A stretch of DNA of 40,776 bases from 14-2 sp963628035 (GTDB taxonomy: Bacteria > Bacillota > Clostridia > Lachnospirales > Lachnospiraceae): the NCBI GenBank assembly GCA_963628035.1, contig CAVGED010000008.1, positions 1 to 40,776 on the forward strand, given 5' to 3'. Position 1 is the first letter of the stretch; each line of letters begins with the position of its first letter. Shown here piece by piece: positions 1-6,906 of this stretch. The position numbers and the translations under genes are program-made. The notes below the pieces were generated by a model. That model was not told the origin of the DNA, did no database searches, and worked only from the letters and a program-made list of their open reading frames with translations.

Positions 1-93
1 TATTAAGCTTGCATAAGTTAGGACTGCTCAAGAAATAGTTCATGAAACAACCCTGACGTCAAGAAACCCGCAGTAGAAAAAGTCACAAAATTA

Positions 94-119
94 TGCTAAA
101 ATAGATTCAAAAGCGGAGG
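94..119 (+). promoter_or_regulatory. Extended -10 promoter and Shine-Dalgarno before the first gene
   Basis: TGCTAAAAT at 94-102 fits an extended -10 element, and GGAGG at 115-119 is the ribosome binding site of the gene at 131. No convincing -35 box is present. Nothing else is recognisable in bases 1-93. Confidence 0.35.
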
Positions 120-130
120 CGCATAGAATT

Positions 131-745
131 ATGGTCGATAAAAGATATTATGAAAAGCTCGGCGGCTTCTCTTATCTCTTGGGTGAGCTGAGAAGCAAGC
201 TCGGCAAGGAACAGACGGATGTTATAGTGAATGATGCAGTAGACCTCTGCAACGAGTTATGTGACAAATATAAAGGGCTTTCCAAAAAGGAAAAACTACA
301 TACCGAAGGGATGATTTTCCCACGAGCGGCTATTTATTTGCAGATGATCAAATATATCTCACGCGAAGAAGCCATAGGCTTGATAGAAGAATCCGTAAGA
401 ATAGGTGTAGAGCCTGATCGGAAGCGCCTGCATATTGCGACGAAAATCCCTTTTGTCCGTCCTCTTTTCTTTAAGGTTTTCCATAAGATGATCGGCACTG
501 CGTTCAACGGAGAGGCGGGTTTCAGATTCGAGGAGATCGAATCTGACAACAGGCATTACCGGGTCGATGTTCTGCAATGCTCCTATATGAAGTATTGTGA
601 GCTGCTGGGCTGCAAGGAACTGACGGGTACTTTCTGCCTGAGCGATGATCGTGTCTACGGAGATATGTGCGGCATCACCTTTGAACGAAAAGGCACGATA
701 GGACGAGGCAGCGATAAATGTGATTTTTATTTTTACAGGGATTAG
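131..745 (+). CDS. L-2-amino-thiazoline-4-carboxylic acid hydrolase-like protein
   Basis: This 204-residue soluble protein has no signal peptide or membrane segment. Its overall pattern matches the ATC hydrolase family (PF14196): a helical N-terminal half, then an alpha/beta half with a DVLQCSYMKYC motif near residues 146-156 and a C-terminal CDFYFYRD signature. Family members are named after the hydrolase of L-2-amino-thiazoline-4-carboxylate in the cysteine synthesis route of Pseudomonas, but most Firmicute homologues have no demonstrated activity. The start is set by GGAGG at 115-119. The gene appears monocistronic: the next reading frame is a damaged GNAT gene 75 bases downstream. The family assignment is from recalled motifs and the exact substrate is unknown. 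Confidence 0.72.
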   Translation: MVDKRYYEKLGGFSYLLGELRSKLGKEQTDVIVNDAVDLCNELCDKYKGLSKKEKLHTEGMIFPRAAIYLQMIKYISREEAIGLIEESVRIGVEPDRKRLHIATKIPFVRPLFFKVFHKMIGTAFNGEAGFRFEEIESDNRHYRVDVLQCSYMKYCELLGCKELTGTFCLSDDRVYGDMCGITFERKGTIGRGSDKCDFYFYRD

Positions 746-819
746 CGGTGTAGGAACACGCCGGAAATAAAATGGCTTTAGAACAGAATGACAAATCGGA
801 AGTTGTAGAGGTAATAAAC

Positions 820-1294
820 GTGGATAGTAATTTAACATTTAGAAATGCGGAGCGAAAAGATACTGCTTTAATTCTGCAATTTATAAAAGAACTTGCTGGA
901 AAAAATGTTAGGCGAAGTAGTTGCTGATGAAACTACACTTGAAACATGGATTTTTGATAAACAGAAAGCGGAAGTGATTTTTGCAGTTGAAGATGGAAAG
1001 GAGGTCGGCTTTGCACTGTTTTTCCATAATTTTTCTACATTCCTTGGACGTGCAGGCATCTATTTGGAAGATTTGTATGTCAAGCCGGAGTATCGTGGAA
1101 AAGGATATGGAAAAGCGATTCTCAAAAAGCTGGCATCTATTGCGTTTGAGCGTGGCTGTGGTCGCTTGGAATGGTGGTGTCTTGATTGGAACAAACCGAG
1201 CATTGATTTCTACCTTTCTCTTGGAGCAGAACCTATGTCGGATTGGACAGTTTACCGTATTACAGGAGACACATTGAAACAACTTGCAGATTGA
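820..1294 (+). pseudogene. GNAT-family N-acetyltransferase, frameshifted
   Basis: The reading frame starts at GTG 820, with AGAGG just upstream, and encodes a typical GNAT N-terminus (NLTFRNAERKDTALILQF). That frame runs into a stop at 925-927. The rest of the protein continues in another frame from about 893-905: EKMLGEVV, then the acetyl-CoA-binding region YVKPEYRGKGYGKAI (the R/Q-x-x-G-x-G/A loop) and a C-terminal LEWWCLDWN...FYLSLGAEP. The frames differ by an amount consistent with loss of five bases near 897-899; relatives usually read ...LADYEKML... here. A shortened product could start at TTG 893 or ATG 905, but it would lack the first beta strand and helix. GNAT enzymes transfer acetyl groups from acetyl-CoA to amines. 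Confidence 0.75.
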
Positions 1295-1701
1295 CAACTT
1301 CCGGTTTTGAAGACGGAAAACTTAAAGCGACAGGCATCGTATTTAAAAATGTCATTCTGTTCTCGCTGCCGTACTTACTCTCGTATTTCTTGCAGACCCT
1401 CTACGGGATGGCCGACCTGTTCATTATCGGTCAGTTTGAGGGTGTTGCCAGCACAACCGCCGTTTCCATCGGCTCACAGGTCATGCATATGCTCACGGTG
1501 ATGATCGTCGGTCTTGCGATGGGAACGACCGTCAGCATCGGGCAAGCCATCGGTGCGGGCGACCGCAGGCAGGCTGCAAAAGATGTGGGCAACACTGTAA
1601 CATTGTTTATGGCAGTGTCCGTCACGCTGATGGCGGTTTTGCTGGTTGTGATTCTCAAACGAAAGAGCATCGTGCTGGAAAAAGTCGAGTTAGGAGGTTG
1701 A
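1291..1701 (+). pseudogene. MATE-family efflux pump remnant, internally deleted
   Basis: The frame encodes the first two to three membrane helices of a MATE multidrug/Na+ antiporter: ILFSLPYLLSYFLQTLYGMADLFIIGQF, then SQVMHMLTVMIVGLAMGTTVSIGQAIGAGDRRQA. After only about 130 residues it ends in VILKRKSIVLEKVELGG, whereas intact MATE proteins have about 450 residues and 12 helices, so roughly 300 codons are missing. The start is uncertain. TTG 1291 overlaps the GNAT stop, and the same frame stays open upstream to an ATG at 1243 inside the GNAT frame. The end overlaps the ribosome binding site of the MerR gene, as in an operon where a regulator follows its pump. The product cannot form a working transporter. 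Confidence 0.75.
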
Positions 1702-1705
1702 AGAA

Positions 1706-2551
1706 ATGGATAGAAAAAATCTGTTCCCCATCGGGGAGGTATCCAAGCTGTTTCATATCAGCGTCAGCAGTCTGCGGCACTATGAAAATATCGGGTTGCT
1801 GACCCCGGCATATATTTCGCCTGATTCCGGCTATCGCTATTACGGAACGGAACAATTTGAGGTGTTGAATACCATCCGCTATCTGCGGGCGCTGGATATG
1901 CCGCTCTCTGAAATTGAGGACTTCCTTAAAAACAGGGATATTGACCGCATCGAAGAAAAGCTCCGGCAGCAGAAACAGGCGGTACTCAAAAAGCAACAGG
2001 AGTTGAAACGCATTGAGCAGAAGATCGACCATCGCCTGAACTGGCTGATGGACGCTGAAAACGTACCGCTGAACGCAGTTTCTTTGATTCAGCTCCCCGC
2101 CTGCCGCATTGTGTGGGTGGATGATCCGCTGAAAATCGACGGCTACGCCGATATGGAAGCGCCGATCCGAAAGCTGGATCAGTCCGACGCAGAAGCGGTT
2201 GTCTTTCTCGGCAAGGTTGGACTTGGTATCTCAGTGGGACACCTGCGAAAAGCGGAAACAACGCAGTATGACGGCATTTTTCTGATATTAGATCAAGAGG
2301 ATATTTACACAGGCGAAACGCTGGAGCTGCAGGAAACGCTCTGTGTGCGGCTGCGCTTTCGGGGCAGTCATAAGGAGGCTCCTGCACAGTATCAAAAGTT
2401 GCTAAGCTATATTGACAAACACAAAATGCAGATCGTCGGGTTTTCCCGTGAGGTCACGCTCATTGACTACGGCATTACCAACGATACGGAGAAGTTTGTG
2501 ACCGAGATTTGCATCCCGGTCAATGCGAATAATCGGAGGAACGGAATATGA
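1706..2551 (+). CDS. MerR-family regulator with GyrI-like effector domain
   Basis: This 281-residue protein is of the BltR/TipA/BmrR type. Residues 6-75 form a winged helix-turn-helix (FPIGEVSKLFHISVSSLRHYE, with the typical RYY of the wing). Residues about 80-115 are a long charged coiled coil for dimerisation, and residues 120-275 resemble a GyrI-like small-molecule-binding domain. Such proteins bend a promoter with an overlong spacer and activate drug-efflux genes when a drug is bound. AGGAGG at about 1691-1697 supports the ATG. The gene follows a MATE pump remnant, its likely former target, and its stop overlaps the start of a B3/4-domain stub (ATGA). The regulator itself looks full length. 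Confidence 0.88.
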   Translation: MDRKNLFPIGEVSKLFHISVSSLRHYENIGLLTPAYISPDSGYRYYGTEQFEVLNTIRYLRALDMPLSEIEDFLKNRDIDRIEEKLRQQKQAVLKKQQELKRIEQKIDHRLNWLMDAENVPLNAVSLIQLPACRIVWVDDPLKIDGYADMEAPIRKLDQSDAEAVVFLGKVGLGISVGHLRKAETTQYDGIFLILDQEDIYTGETLELQETLCVRLRFRGSHKEAPAQYQKLLSYIDKHKMQIVGFSREVTLIDYGITNDTEKFVTEICIPVNANNRRNGI

Positions 2552-2667
2552 AATTCATAGTGGAAAAAGAGATCTTTGAAAAACTGCCGAACGCCTGTTT
2601 CGGCGTTGTGATGGCAAAGGGCATCGACAACAGCAAAGCGTACCCGGAAATCAACCGCCGCGAATGA
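2548..2667 (+). pseudogene. B3/4-domain protein, N-terminal stub
   Basis: This 39-codon frame starts with ATGA overlap to the MerR gene and has a good GGAGGAA ribosome binding site. The sequence MKFIVEKEIFEKLPNACFGVV resembles the N-terminus of stand-alone B3/B4 tRNA-binding-domain proteins (PF03483), which normally run to about 220-240 residues. It stops after PEINRRE, directly before a terminator hairpin, so most of the gene has been lost. The identification rests on a short match. Confidence 0.5.
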
Positions 2668-2673
2668 AACGGC

Positions 2674-2710
2674 TGCACCCATCCTCCGAAATGAGGGTGG
2701 GTGCAATCTT
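2674..2710 (+). terminator. Terminator-like hairpin after the MerR unit
   Basis: TGCACCCATCCT (2674-2685) pairs with AGGGTGGGTGCA (2694-2705), a 12-bp stem with one G-T wobble, followed by ATCTTTATAT. The T tract is weak, but the position between two transcription units fits a rho-independent terminator. Confidence 0.7.
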
Positions 2711-2734
2711 TATATGCCATTTCAACAAAACCGA

Positions 2735-2773
2735 TTGACAAATCATGTTTTCTGATGTATAATTCAAATTATA
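2735..2773 (+). promoter_or_regulatory. Consensus promoter with palindromic operator over the -10 box
   Basis: TTGACA (2735-2740) and TATAAT (2758-2763) are perfect boxes 17 bp apart. The -10 box is the left arm of the inverted repeat TATAATTCAAATTATA (2758-2773), with 7-bp arms and a 2-bp centre. A repressor bound there would occlude RNA polymerase. The likely ligand is the TetR protein encoded directly downstream, giving autorepression (inference). Confidence 0.75.
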
Positions 2774-2804
2774 AATAACTCTGATTATACATGGAGGTGC
2801 GAAC

Positions 2805-3377
2805 ATGCCGGCGAAAACAAAAGTCACAAAAGAAATGATCGTTGATGCGGCCTTTGCAGTTGCCCGTGAAACGGGTGCGGAAAACATCAACGCAAGGACT
2901 GTTTCGGAAAAACTGAACTGCTCCACACAGCCCGTCATGTATCATTTCGCAACGATTGAAGAATTGAAACGGACTGTCTATGCGAAGGCAGACCTTTATC
3001 ATTCGGAATATCTGATGCATATGAAAAAACCGCCAAAGGGTGCTGCGCTCGGGATCGGAATGAATTATATCCGATTTGCAATCGAAGAACCCCACTTGTT
3101 CCGTTTCCTTTTTCAGTCGGATTATTTTAACGGAAATACCCTGCTTGAACTGATAGATGCCGAAGAGCTTACCCCTGTTCTTTCGGCGATGCAGAGAACC
3201 TTGGAAGTCGATATGGAACAGACCAAAAAGATCTTTCTGACTGTTTTCCTGTTTGCTCACGGGTATGCAAGTATCATCGCCAACAATTCACTGAAATACG
3301 ACGAGAAGCTTATCAATTCCCATTTGGATCGGGCATACAGAGGCGCAATATTGGCAGCGCAGGAGGAAATGGCATGA
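2805..3377 (+). CDS. TetR-family transcriptional regulator
   Basis: This 190-residue protein has a TetR-type N-terminal helix-turn-helix at residues about 10-55 (MIVDAAFAVARETGAENINA, then a recognition helix in LNCSTQPVMYHF). The all-helical C-terminal part resembles a ligand-binding and dimerisation domain with LFRFLFQSD and VFLFAHGYASII segments. The start is supported by GGAGG at about 2793-2797. The gene ends in an ATGA overlap with the KTR gene and shares its promoter. The STQPV/I recognition region is like that of the TetR at 10098, suggesting the two are paralogues. No efflux gene adjoins it, so its target besides its own promoter is unknown. Confidence 0.85.
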   Translation: MPAKTKVTKEMIVDAAFAVARETGAENINARTVSEKLNCSTQPVMYHFATIEELKRTVYAKADLYHSEYLMHMKKPPKGAALGIGMNYIRFAIEEPHLFRFLFQSDYFNGNTLLELIDAEELTPVLSAMQRTLEVDMEQTKKIFLTVFLFAHGYASIIANNSLKYDEKLINSHLDRAYRGAILAAQEEMA

Positions 3378-3625
3378 AAAAGATATGTGAAGACTCGGCA
3401 TGTGCATTGGTGGATAAGCAAGGCGAGGTGTCACAAATGGATGAAACACTGAAATCGAAATTGAATTGGCTTTGCTGCCCCAGATGCGGCGGCAAAACAA
3501 GAATACAGATACGACCGCAAACTGTATTAGAGGATTTTCCTCTATTCTGCCCGAAGTGCAAATACACCTGCGTGATTCGTTTCAAGGACGGAAAAATTGA
3601 AGAAACCAAAATGCCAGACGCTTAG
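3374..3625 (+). CDS. Cysteine-rich KTR domain protein
   Basis: This small protein of 83 residues contains two CxxC knuckles, CCPRCGGKTR and FCPKCKYTC. They probably bind one zinc ion and match the Cys_rich_KTR family (PF14205), common on Firmicute mobile elements and of unknown function. ATG 3374 has AGGAGG at 3361-3366 and overlaps the TetR stop. A second in-frame start at 3437 also has a good site (GAGGTG) and would give 62 residues, closer to the usual family length. The first 21 residues may therefore be an extra extension. A strong terminator follows immediately. Confidence 0.75.
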   Translation: MKKICEDSACALVDKQGEVSQMDETLKSKLNWLCCPRCGGKTRIQIRPQTVLEDFPLFCPKCKYTCVIRFKDGKIEETKMPDA

Positions 3626-3670
3626 ACGCAGTGCATAACCTGATGAGTCAGGTTTGCGCTGCGTCTTTTT
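3625..3670 (+). terminator. Rho-independent terminator after the TetR-KTR unit
   Basis: GACGCAG (3625-3631) pairs with CTGCGTC (3659-3665), and an inner stem AACCTGA/GTCAGGTT extends the hairpin. TTTTT follows at 3666-3670. It overlaps the end of the KTR gene. Confidence 0.88.
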
Positions 3671-3707
3671 ATAAAATTAAATTTAGGAATTCATGGAGGA
3701 ACACAGA

Positions 3708-4202
3708 ATGAAAAACAGCGCACTGGTCGTAATCGACCTGCAAAATGACATCACGAAAAACTACAGAGAGATCATCGAAAACGTCAATGCGGCGATTGAC
3801 TGGGCAGTTCAAAAGGAATTGCACATCGTTTACATTCAGCACAACAACCTGTCTGCGGGAACAAGAACATTCAAGCCTGGTACACATGGCGCAGAACTGG
3901 TACCGGAGATGAAGGTCGTGTCCGACCATATCTTCACAAAGTCAAAAAGCAATGCACTGACAAACGAGGAGTTTGCGGCTTTTATCAAGGAAAACGGCAT
4001 TGACGAGTTTTATATTGCCGGTGCAGACGCCACGGCTTGCATCAAGTCCACCTGCTTCAATATGACGAAAAGCGGATATATCGTTCATGTGCTGTCAGAC
4101 TGCATCACCAGCTATGATAAAAAGAAGCTGCCTGAGCTGCTTACCTATTATGAAAGCAAGGGCTGCGAAGTTATAGAGCTTTCCGAGATCGTCAAAAGGT
4201 AA
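3708..4202 (+). CDS. Isochorismatase-family cysteine hydrolase
   Basis: This 164-residue protein has the fold and catalytic triad of the isochorismatase-like hydrolases: Asp10 in VVIDLQND, Lys78 in FTKSKSNAL, and Cys111 in AGADATACIKST, where the preceding Ala-Thr region usually carries the cis-peptide. Members hydrolyse amides or enol ethers (nicotinamide, N-carbamoyl compounds, isochorismate); the substrate cannot be read here. ATG 3708 is chosen over the upstream ATG 3693 because TGGAGGA at 3694-3699 lies at the correct distance. It stands after a terminator and before the deaminase gene, with 59 bp between, so the two may form a unit. The protein is cytoplasmic. Confidence 0.88.
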   Translation: MKNSALVVIDLQNDITKNYREIIENVNAAIDWAVQKELHIVYIQHNNLSAGTRTFKPGTHGAELVPEMKVVSDHIFTKSKSNALTNEEFAAFIKENGIDEFYIAGADATACIKSTCFNMTKSGYIVHVLSDCITSYDKKKLPELLTYYESKGCEVIELSEIVKR

Positions 4203-4261
4203 AGATCATTTGGCGTACTGCTTCTCATTACGATAGGCCGCTATAAACTTAGGAGGACGAT

Positions 4262-4687
4262 ATGGATATATGGGAAAAGCTCTGTCAGCAAGCTGAAAAA
4301 GAATATCACCCGGAAGATGTAAGCCCTTTTATCCAAGCGCATCATGTGGTATGCGCTTTGGAAAGCGAGGACGGAACGATCTATACGGGCTTTTGCATTG
4401 AGGCATGCAGCGGTGTTATGAATTTATGCGCAGAGCGTGTTGCTGCTTTGAATATGTATGCAAGCAGCGGTCAGACGCGAATAAAAAGACTGATTGCATT
4501 TCGGGACAAAGCGCCGTTTGGCGGCGGGAGCGGAATGCCGTGCGGTGCGTGCCGCGAATTTCTGTATCAACTGAACGAGGAAAACGAAAGTACAGAGATC
4601 ATGGTGGATTACGAAAGCAGAAAAACCGTTACCCTCAAGGAACTGATGCCGGACTTTTGGGGCAAAGAACGCTATTCCGGTGGATAA
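4262..4687 (+). CDS. Cytidine/blasticidin-S deaminase-like protein
   Basis: This 141-residue protein has the zinc-dependent nucleoside deaminase signature: Cys56-Ala-Glu58, then PCGAC with Cys94 and Cys97. The three cysteines bind zinc and Glu58 shuttles the proton. The length matches tetrameric cytidine deaminases and blasticidin-S deaminase, which hydrolyse the exocyclic amine of cytidine-type bases. The N-terminal half differs from housekeeping Cdd, so a drug or modified-nucleoside substrate is possible. TAGGAGGA just upstream fixes the start. All catalytic residues are intact, unlike several neighbours. Confidence 0.85.
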   Translation: MDIWEKLCQQAEKEYHPEDVSPFIQAHHVVCALESEDGTIYTGFCIEACSGVMNLCAERVAALNMYASSGQTRIKRLIAFRDKAPFGGGSGMPCGACREFLYQLNEENESTEIMVDYESRKTVTLKELMPDFWGKERYSGG

Positions 4688-4813
4688 ATATAGGATGAGG
4701 ATTTGAAAATGTTGACATGGATCAGAAAATTCAGTTTACGGAAAGCCGGAATATGCAGGGCTGCGGCAGGTATAGCAAATATGTGCAGTACCAACGATAC
4801 AGGAGGAAACAAA

Positions 4814-5548
4814 TTGAAAAAGTTATATGAGAAAAACGAGCTGACATTTGCAATCGTGTGGATCGTGGTTTATTGCGTTCTGCAATCCTTAGCGAATCCG
4901 CTGAATAATGCCATAGGAATCGAATACGCCGCGAGTGCTGTATTTTGCATCTTGCAGGCGCTCGTTCTTTTTGCCTTTATCCGCAAGAACAACTTGCAGA
5001 AGCGGTATGGGCTTTGCAAATCGCCTGTCCCGGCCTGCCGGTTCCTTTACTATGTTCCGCTGCTTGTCTTGGCATCGGGAAATCTTTGGAACGGTGTCGC
5101 GGTCAATTACACGCCGGTGGAAACGGCCTGCCGTATTGTGTGTATGCTCTGCGTTGGCTTCTTGGAGGAAGTGATCTTCTGGGGACTCCTATTTGCGGCT
5201 ATCGCAAAGGACAATATCAAATCTGCCGTTATTATTTCAAGCGTGACCTTCGGTATCGGACATATTATCAACCTGTTTAACGGCAGCGGCATGGATTTGG
5301 TCAACAATCTGTGCCAGATCGTCTTTGCGATTGCAGTCGGCTTTCTGCTGGTCACGATCTTTTATCGTGGCGGAAGTCTTATCCCCTGCATCCTCGTCCA
5401 TTCAGCGATTAACACGCTCGGCACCTTTGCCAATGATACGAACCTTACCACGGAAATGCACCTGCTCCATCTCGCTGTTCTGATCGTAATTACGGTTGCC
5501 TATACGCTGATTCTGACAAGAACGCTTCCTAAAAATCAGCGAAAGTAA
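4814..5548 (+). CDS. CPBP-family intramembrane protein (CAAX protease-like)
   Basis: This 244-residue polytopic membrane protein of the CPBP/Abi family (PF02517) has about seven hydrophobic segments. It carries the glutamate pair (Glu118-Glu119 in LEEVIFWG), His150 in FGIGHI, and His196/Asn200 in VHSAIN. The Arg of the usual EExxxR motif is replaced by Trp123. The start is TTG 4814, because AGGAGG at 4801-4806 is ideally placed. An upstream in-frame ATG at 4709 has a weaker site and would add 35 residues unlike any membrane leader. A 37-codon frame (4717-4830) also crosses this region and may be debris of another gene. Relatives process peptides or protect against bacteriocins; the role here is unknown. 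Confidence 0.82.
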   Translation: MKKLYEKNELTFAIVWIVVYCVLQSLANPLNNAIGIEYAASAVFCILQALVLFAFIRKNNLQKRYGLCKSPVPACRFLYYVPLLVLASGNLWNGVAVNYTPVETACRIVCMLCVGFLEEVIFWGLLFAAIAKDNIKSAVIISSVTFGIGHIINLFNGSGMDLVNNLCQIVFAIAVGFLLVTIFYRGGSLIPCILVHSAINTLGTFANDTNLTTEMHLLHLAVLIVITVAYTLILTRTLPKNQRK

Positions 5549-5605
5549 AAACGATCATTTCTAATAAAGCGAATGACAAGTAATTATGAATTTGCAGGTG
5601 ACATT

Positions 5606-5962
5606 ATGGAATCAAGTTGTTTTATCAGAAAAGTCAGACAAGAGGAACTAAATATGGAACCATTTTTATCGGATTTAGCTCCGTTTTTGGATGGAGAGGG
5701 ACGATTGATTTCTTTTCCGGCCAAGCATAAAAAGAAGCTAACCGCTCTTTGGTATTTGGCGGGGAAGATTGAAGCTAATCGGCAATATACGGAATCGGAG
5801 ATCAATACGCTGCTTGATGAATGGACACTATTCCACGATCCGGCAACGCTTCGGCGAGAGCTTTATAATAAGCGGCTGCTGAACCGGACGACGGATTGCA
5901 GCAGTTATCAAAAGGCGGATAACATTCCGACATTTGAGGAGTTCATAAAGAACTATGTCTGA
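5606..5962 (+). CDS. DUF2087 domain protein
   Basis: The core from about residue 20 reads FLDGEGRLISFPAKHKKKL, ALWYLAGKIEANRQYTESEIN, DPATLRRELYNKRLLNR. This matches DUF2087 (PF09860), a small winged-helix-like domain found alone or fused to regulators; its function is not established. Three starts are possible: 5573 (no ribosome binding site), 5606 (AGGTG at 5596-5600) and 5654 (AGAGGA at 5641-5646, giving about 102 residues that begin just before the domain). 5606 is used here, but 5654 is a serious alternative. Acidic and basic residues are mixed, and there is no membrane segment. Confidence 0.75.
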   Translation: MESSCFIRKVRQEELNMEPFLSDLAPFLDGEGRLISFPAKHKKKLTALWYLAGKIEANRQYTESEINTLLDEWTLFHDPATLRRELYNKRLLNRTTDCSSYQKADNIPTFEEFIKNYV

Positions 5963-6007
5963 GCTATGCAAGCATGAATATGGTTTGGAAGGAGAAGGGC
6001 GCAAACA

Positions 6008-6718
6008 ATGAAAAGGACCTTTTGCACCATGTCCGGCAGGCAAGACACTGCAAAGAAAGAATGCTTCGGGCAGCGCTTTGATGAAGAGATTCAGACTCTT
6101 TTACTTACGCAATATGGATTACATCTGAATACGGTGAAAAAGTCCGCTGTGGGTGCCGGTTCTGATACATGGTTTCTTGGCTGTGCGGAGGGAGAATTCG
6201 TCCTGAAATTTCCGGCAGCCAGCGAAATCAACCATCCGGAATTGGAACCGGAGCTGTGTGCGTTTTTGCGCAAAAACGGAATTCCTTCCTGCGATTTTGT
6301 AAAAAACCATGCCGGTAGCTGTGTTTCCGTGGACAGATCCGGGCGGGTGTTCACACTCCAGCGGCATTTGCTTGGGCAAACATTAGAATGGAATTCGGCT
6401 TCGGAAACGGTCTTACTGGAATCTGCGGAACTGTTGGGCAAGATTCATTCCGTACTGCGGAACTATCCCGCTCTGCCGGAGGGAATCGGCGCGGGTTTCT
6501 TTGCCCACATGACGCCGCAGCGTGCGCTGACTTCTTACCGAAACTCTCTGGCAACCGCCATTCGGCGGGGCGATTCGGAAATTGCCGTCTGTGACTATTA
6601 CGGGCAATATTATGCTTCCAATGCAGATAATCGGGAGATCTATTTGCAGCAGGCGCGGCTTGCAACAAAGCTGCTGAAACATATGGATCTGTATATTCAA
6701 AGGGAGGACGGCTTATAA
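6008..6718 (+). CDS. APH-type phosphotransferase, catalytic core deleted
   Basis: The 236-residue frame starts like an aminoglycoside/choline kinase-type phosphotransferase: ATP-lobe strands (VGAGSDTWF, FVLKFPA with the ATP lysine), LCAFLRKNGIP, and the hinge LQRHLLGQTLEW. After about residue 190 (SYRNSLATAIRRGDSEIA) it jumps directly to a helical tail (VCDYYGQYYA...EIYLQQARLATKLL). The catalytic loop (HGD...N) and the metal-binding DWE/DWT motif that normally lie between are absent. An in-frame loss of roughly 90-110 residues is inferred, since intact relatives have about 330. The reading frame is open, so a product may be made, but it should not transfer phosphate. GGAGAAGG before ATG 6008 is the ribosome binding site. 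Confidence 0.72.
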   Translation: MKRTFCTMSGRQDTAKKECFGQRFDEEIQTLLLTQYGLHLNTVKKSAVGAGSDTWFLGCAEGEFVLKFPAASEINHPELEPELCAFLRKNGIPSCDFVKNHAGSCVSVDRSGRVFTLQRHLLGQTLEWNSASETVLLESAELLGKIHSVLRNYPALPEGIGAGFFAHMTPQRALTSYRNSLATAIRRGDSEIAVCDYYGQYYASNADNREIYLQQARLATKLLKHMDLYIQREDGL

Positions 6719-6754
6719 ATCACTTTAATTTCAAATCTTATGGAGGTGTCAGAA

Positions 6755-6832
6755 ATGGCAAACGAAGATAAAAAAGACTTTAATGCTATGTTGCATGGAT
6801 TTCCGTCTTATAAGAAGTCATTTTCCGAGTAG
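6755..6832 (+). pseudogene. N-terminal stub, possibly of an MGMT-family protein
   Basis: This 25-codon frame has an excellent ribosome binding site (GGAGGTG at 6742-6748). It begins MANEDKKDFNAML, as recalled for some Clostridia MGMT-family (alkylated DNA repair-like) proteins of about 150-200 residues. It ends after KKSFSE. The strong translation signals on a tiny open frame suggest a truncated gene. The family name is tentative. Confidence 0.4.
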
Positions 6833-6853
6833 AACAAAAAGGCAAGGAAAGTC

Positions 6854-6897
6854 GAGAGAAATTTTTTCTGACACGGTATAATGTCTCCGGTAAGGAG
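6854..6897 (+). promoter_or_regulatory. Probable promoter of the AraC-ABC operon
   Basis: A consensus TATAAT stands at 6877-6882. The hexamer 17 bp upstream (GAGAGA, 6854-6859) is a poor -35 box, as is common where an activator such as the AraC protein encoded next assists. AAGGAG at 6892-6897 is the ribosome binding site for ATG 6907. Confidence 0.45.
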
Positions 6898-6906
6898 TTG
6901 AGAAGA

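Noticed and set aside
4717..4830. 37-codon open frame before the CPBP gene
   Set aside because: It has no good ribosome binding site and no recognised family; it may be debris of a lost gene, so it is only mentioned with the CPBP entry.
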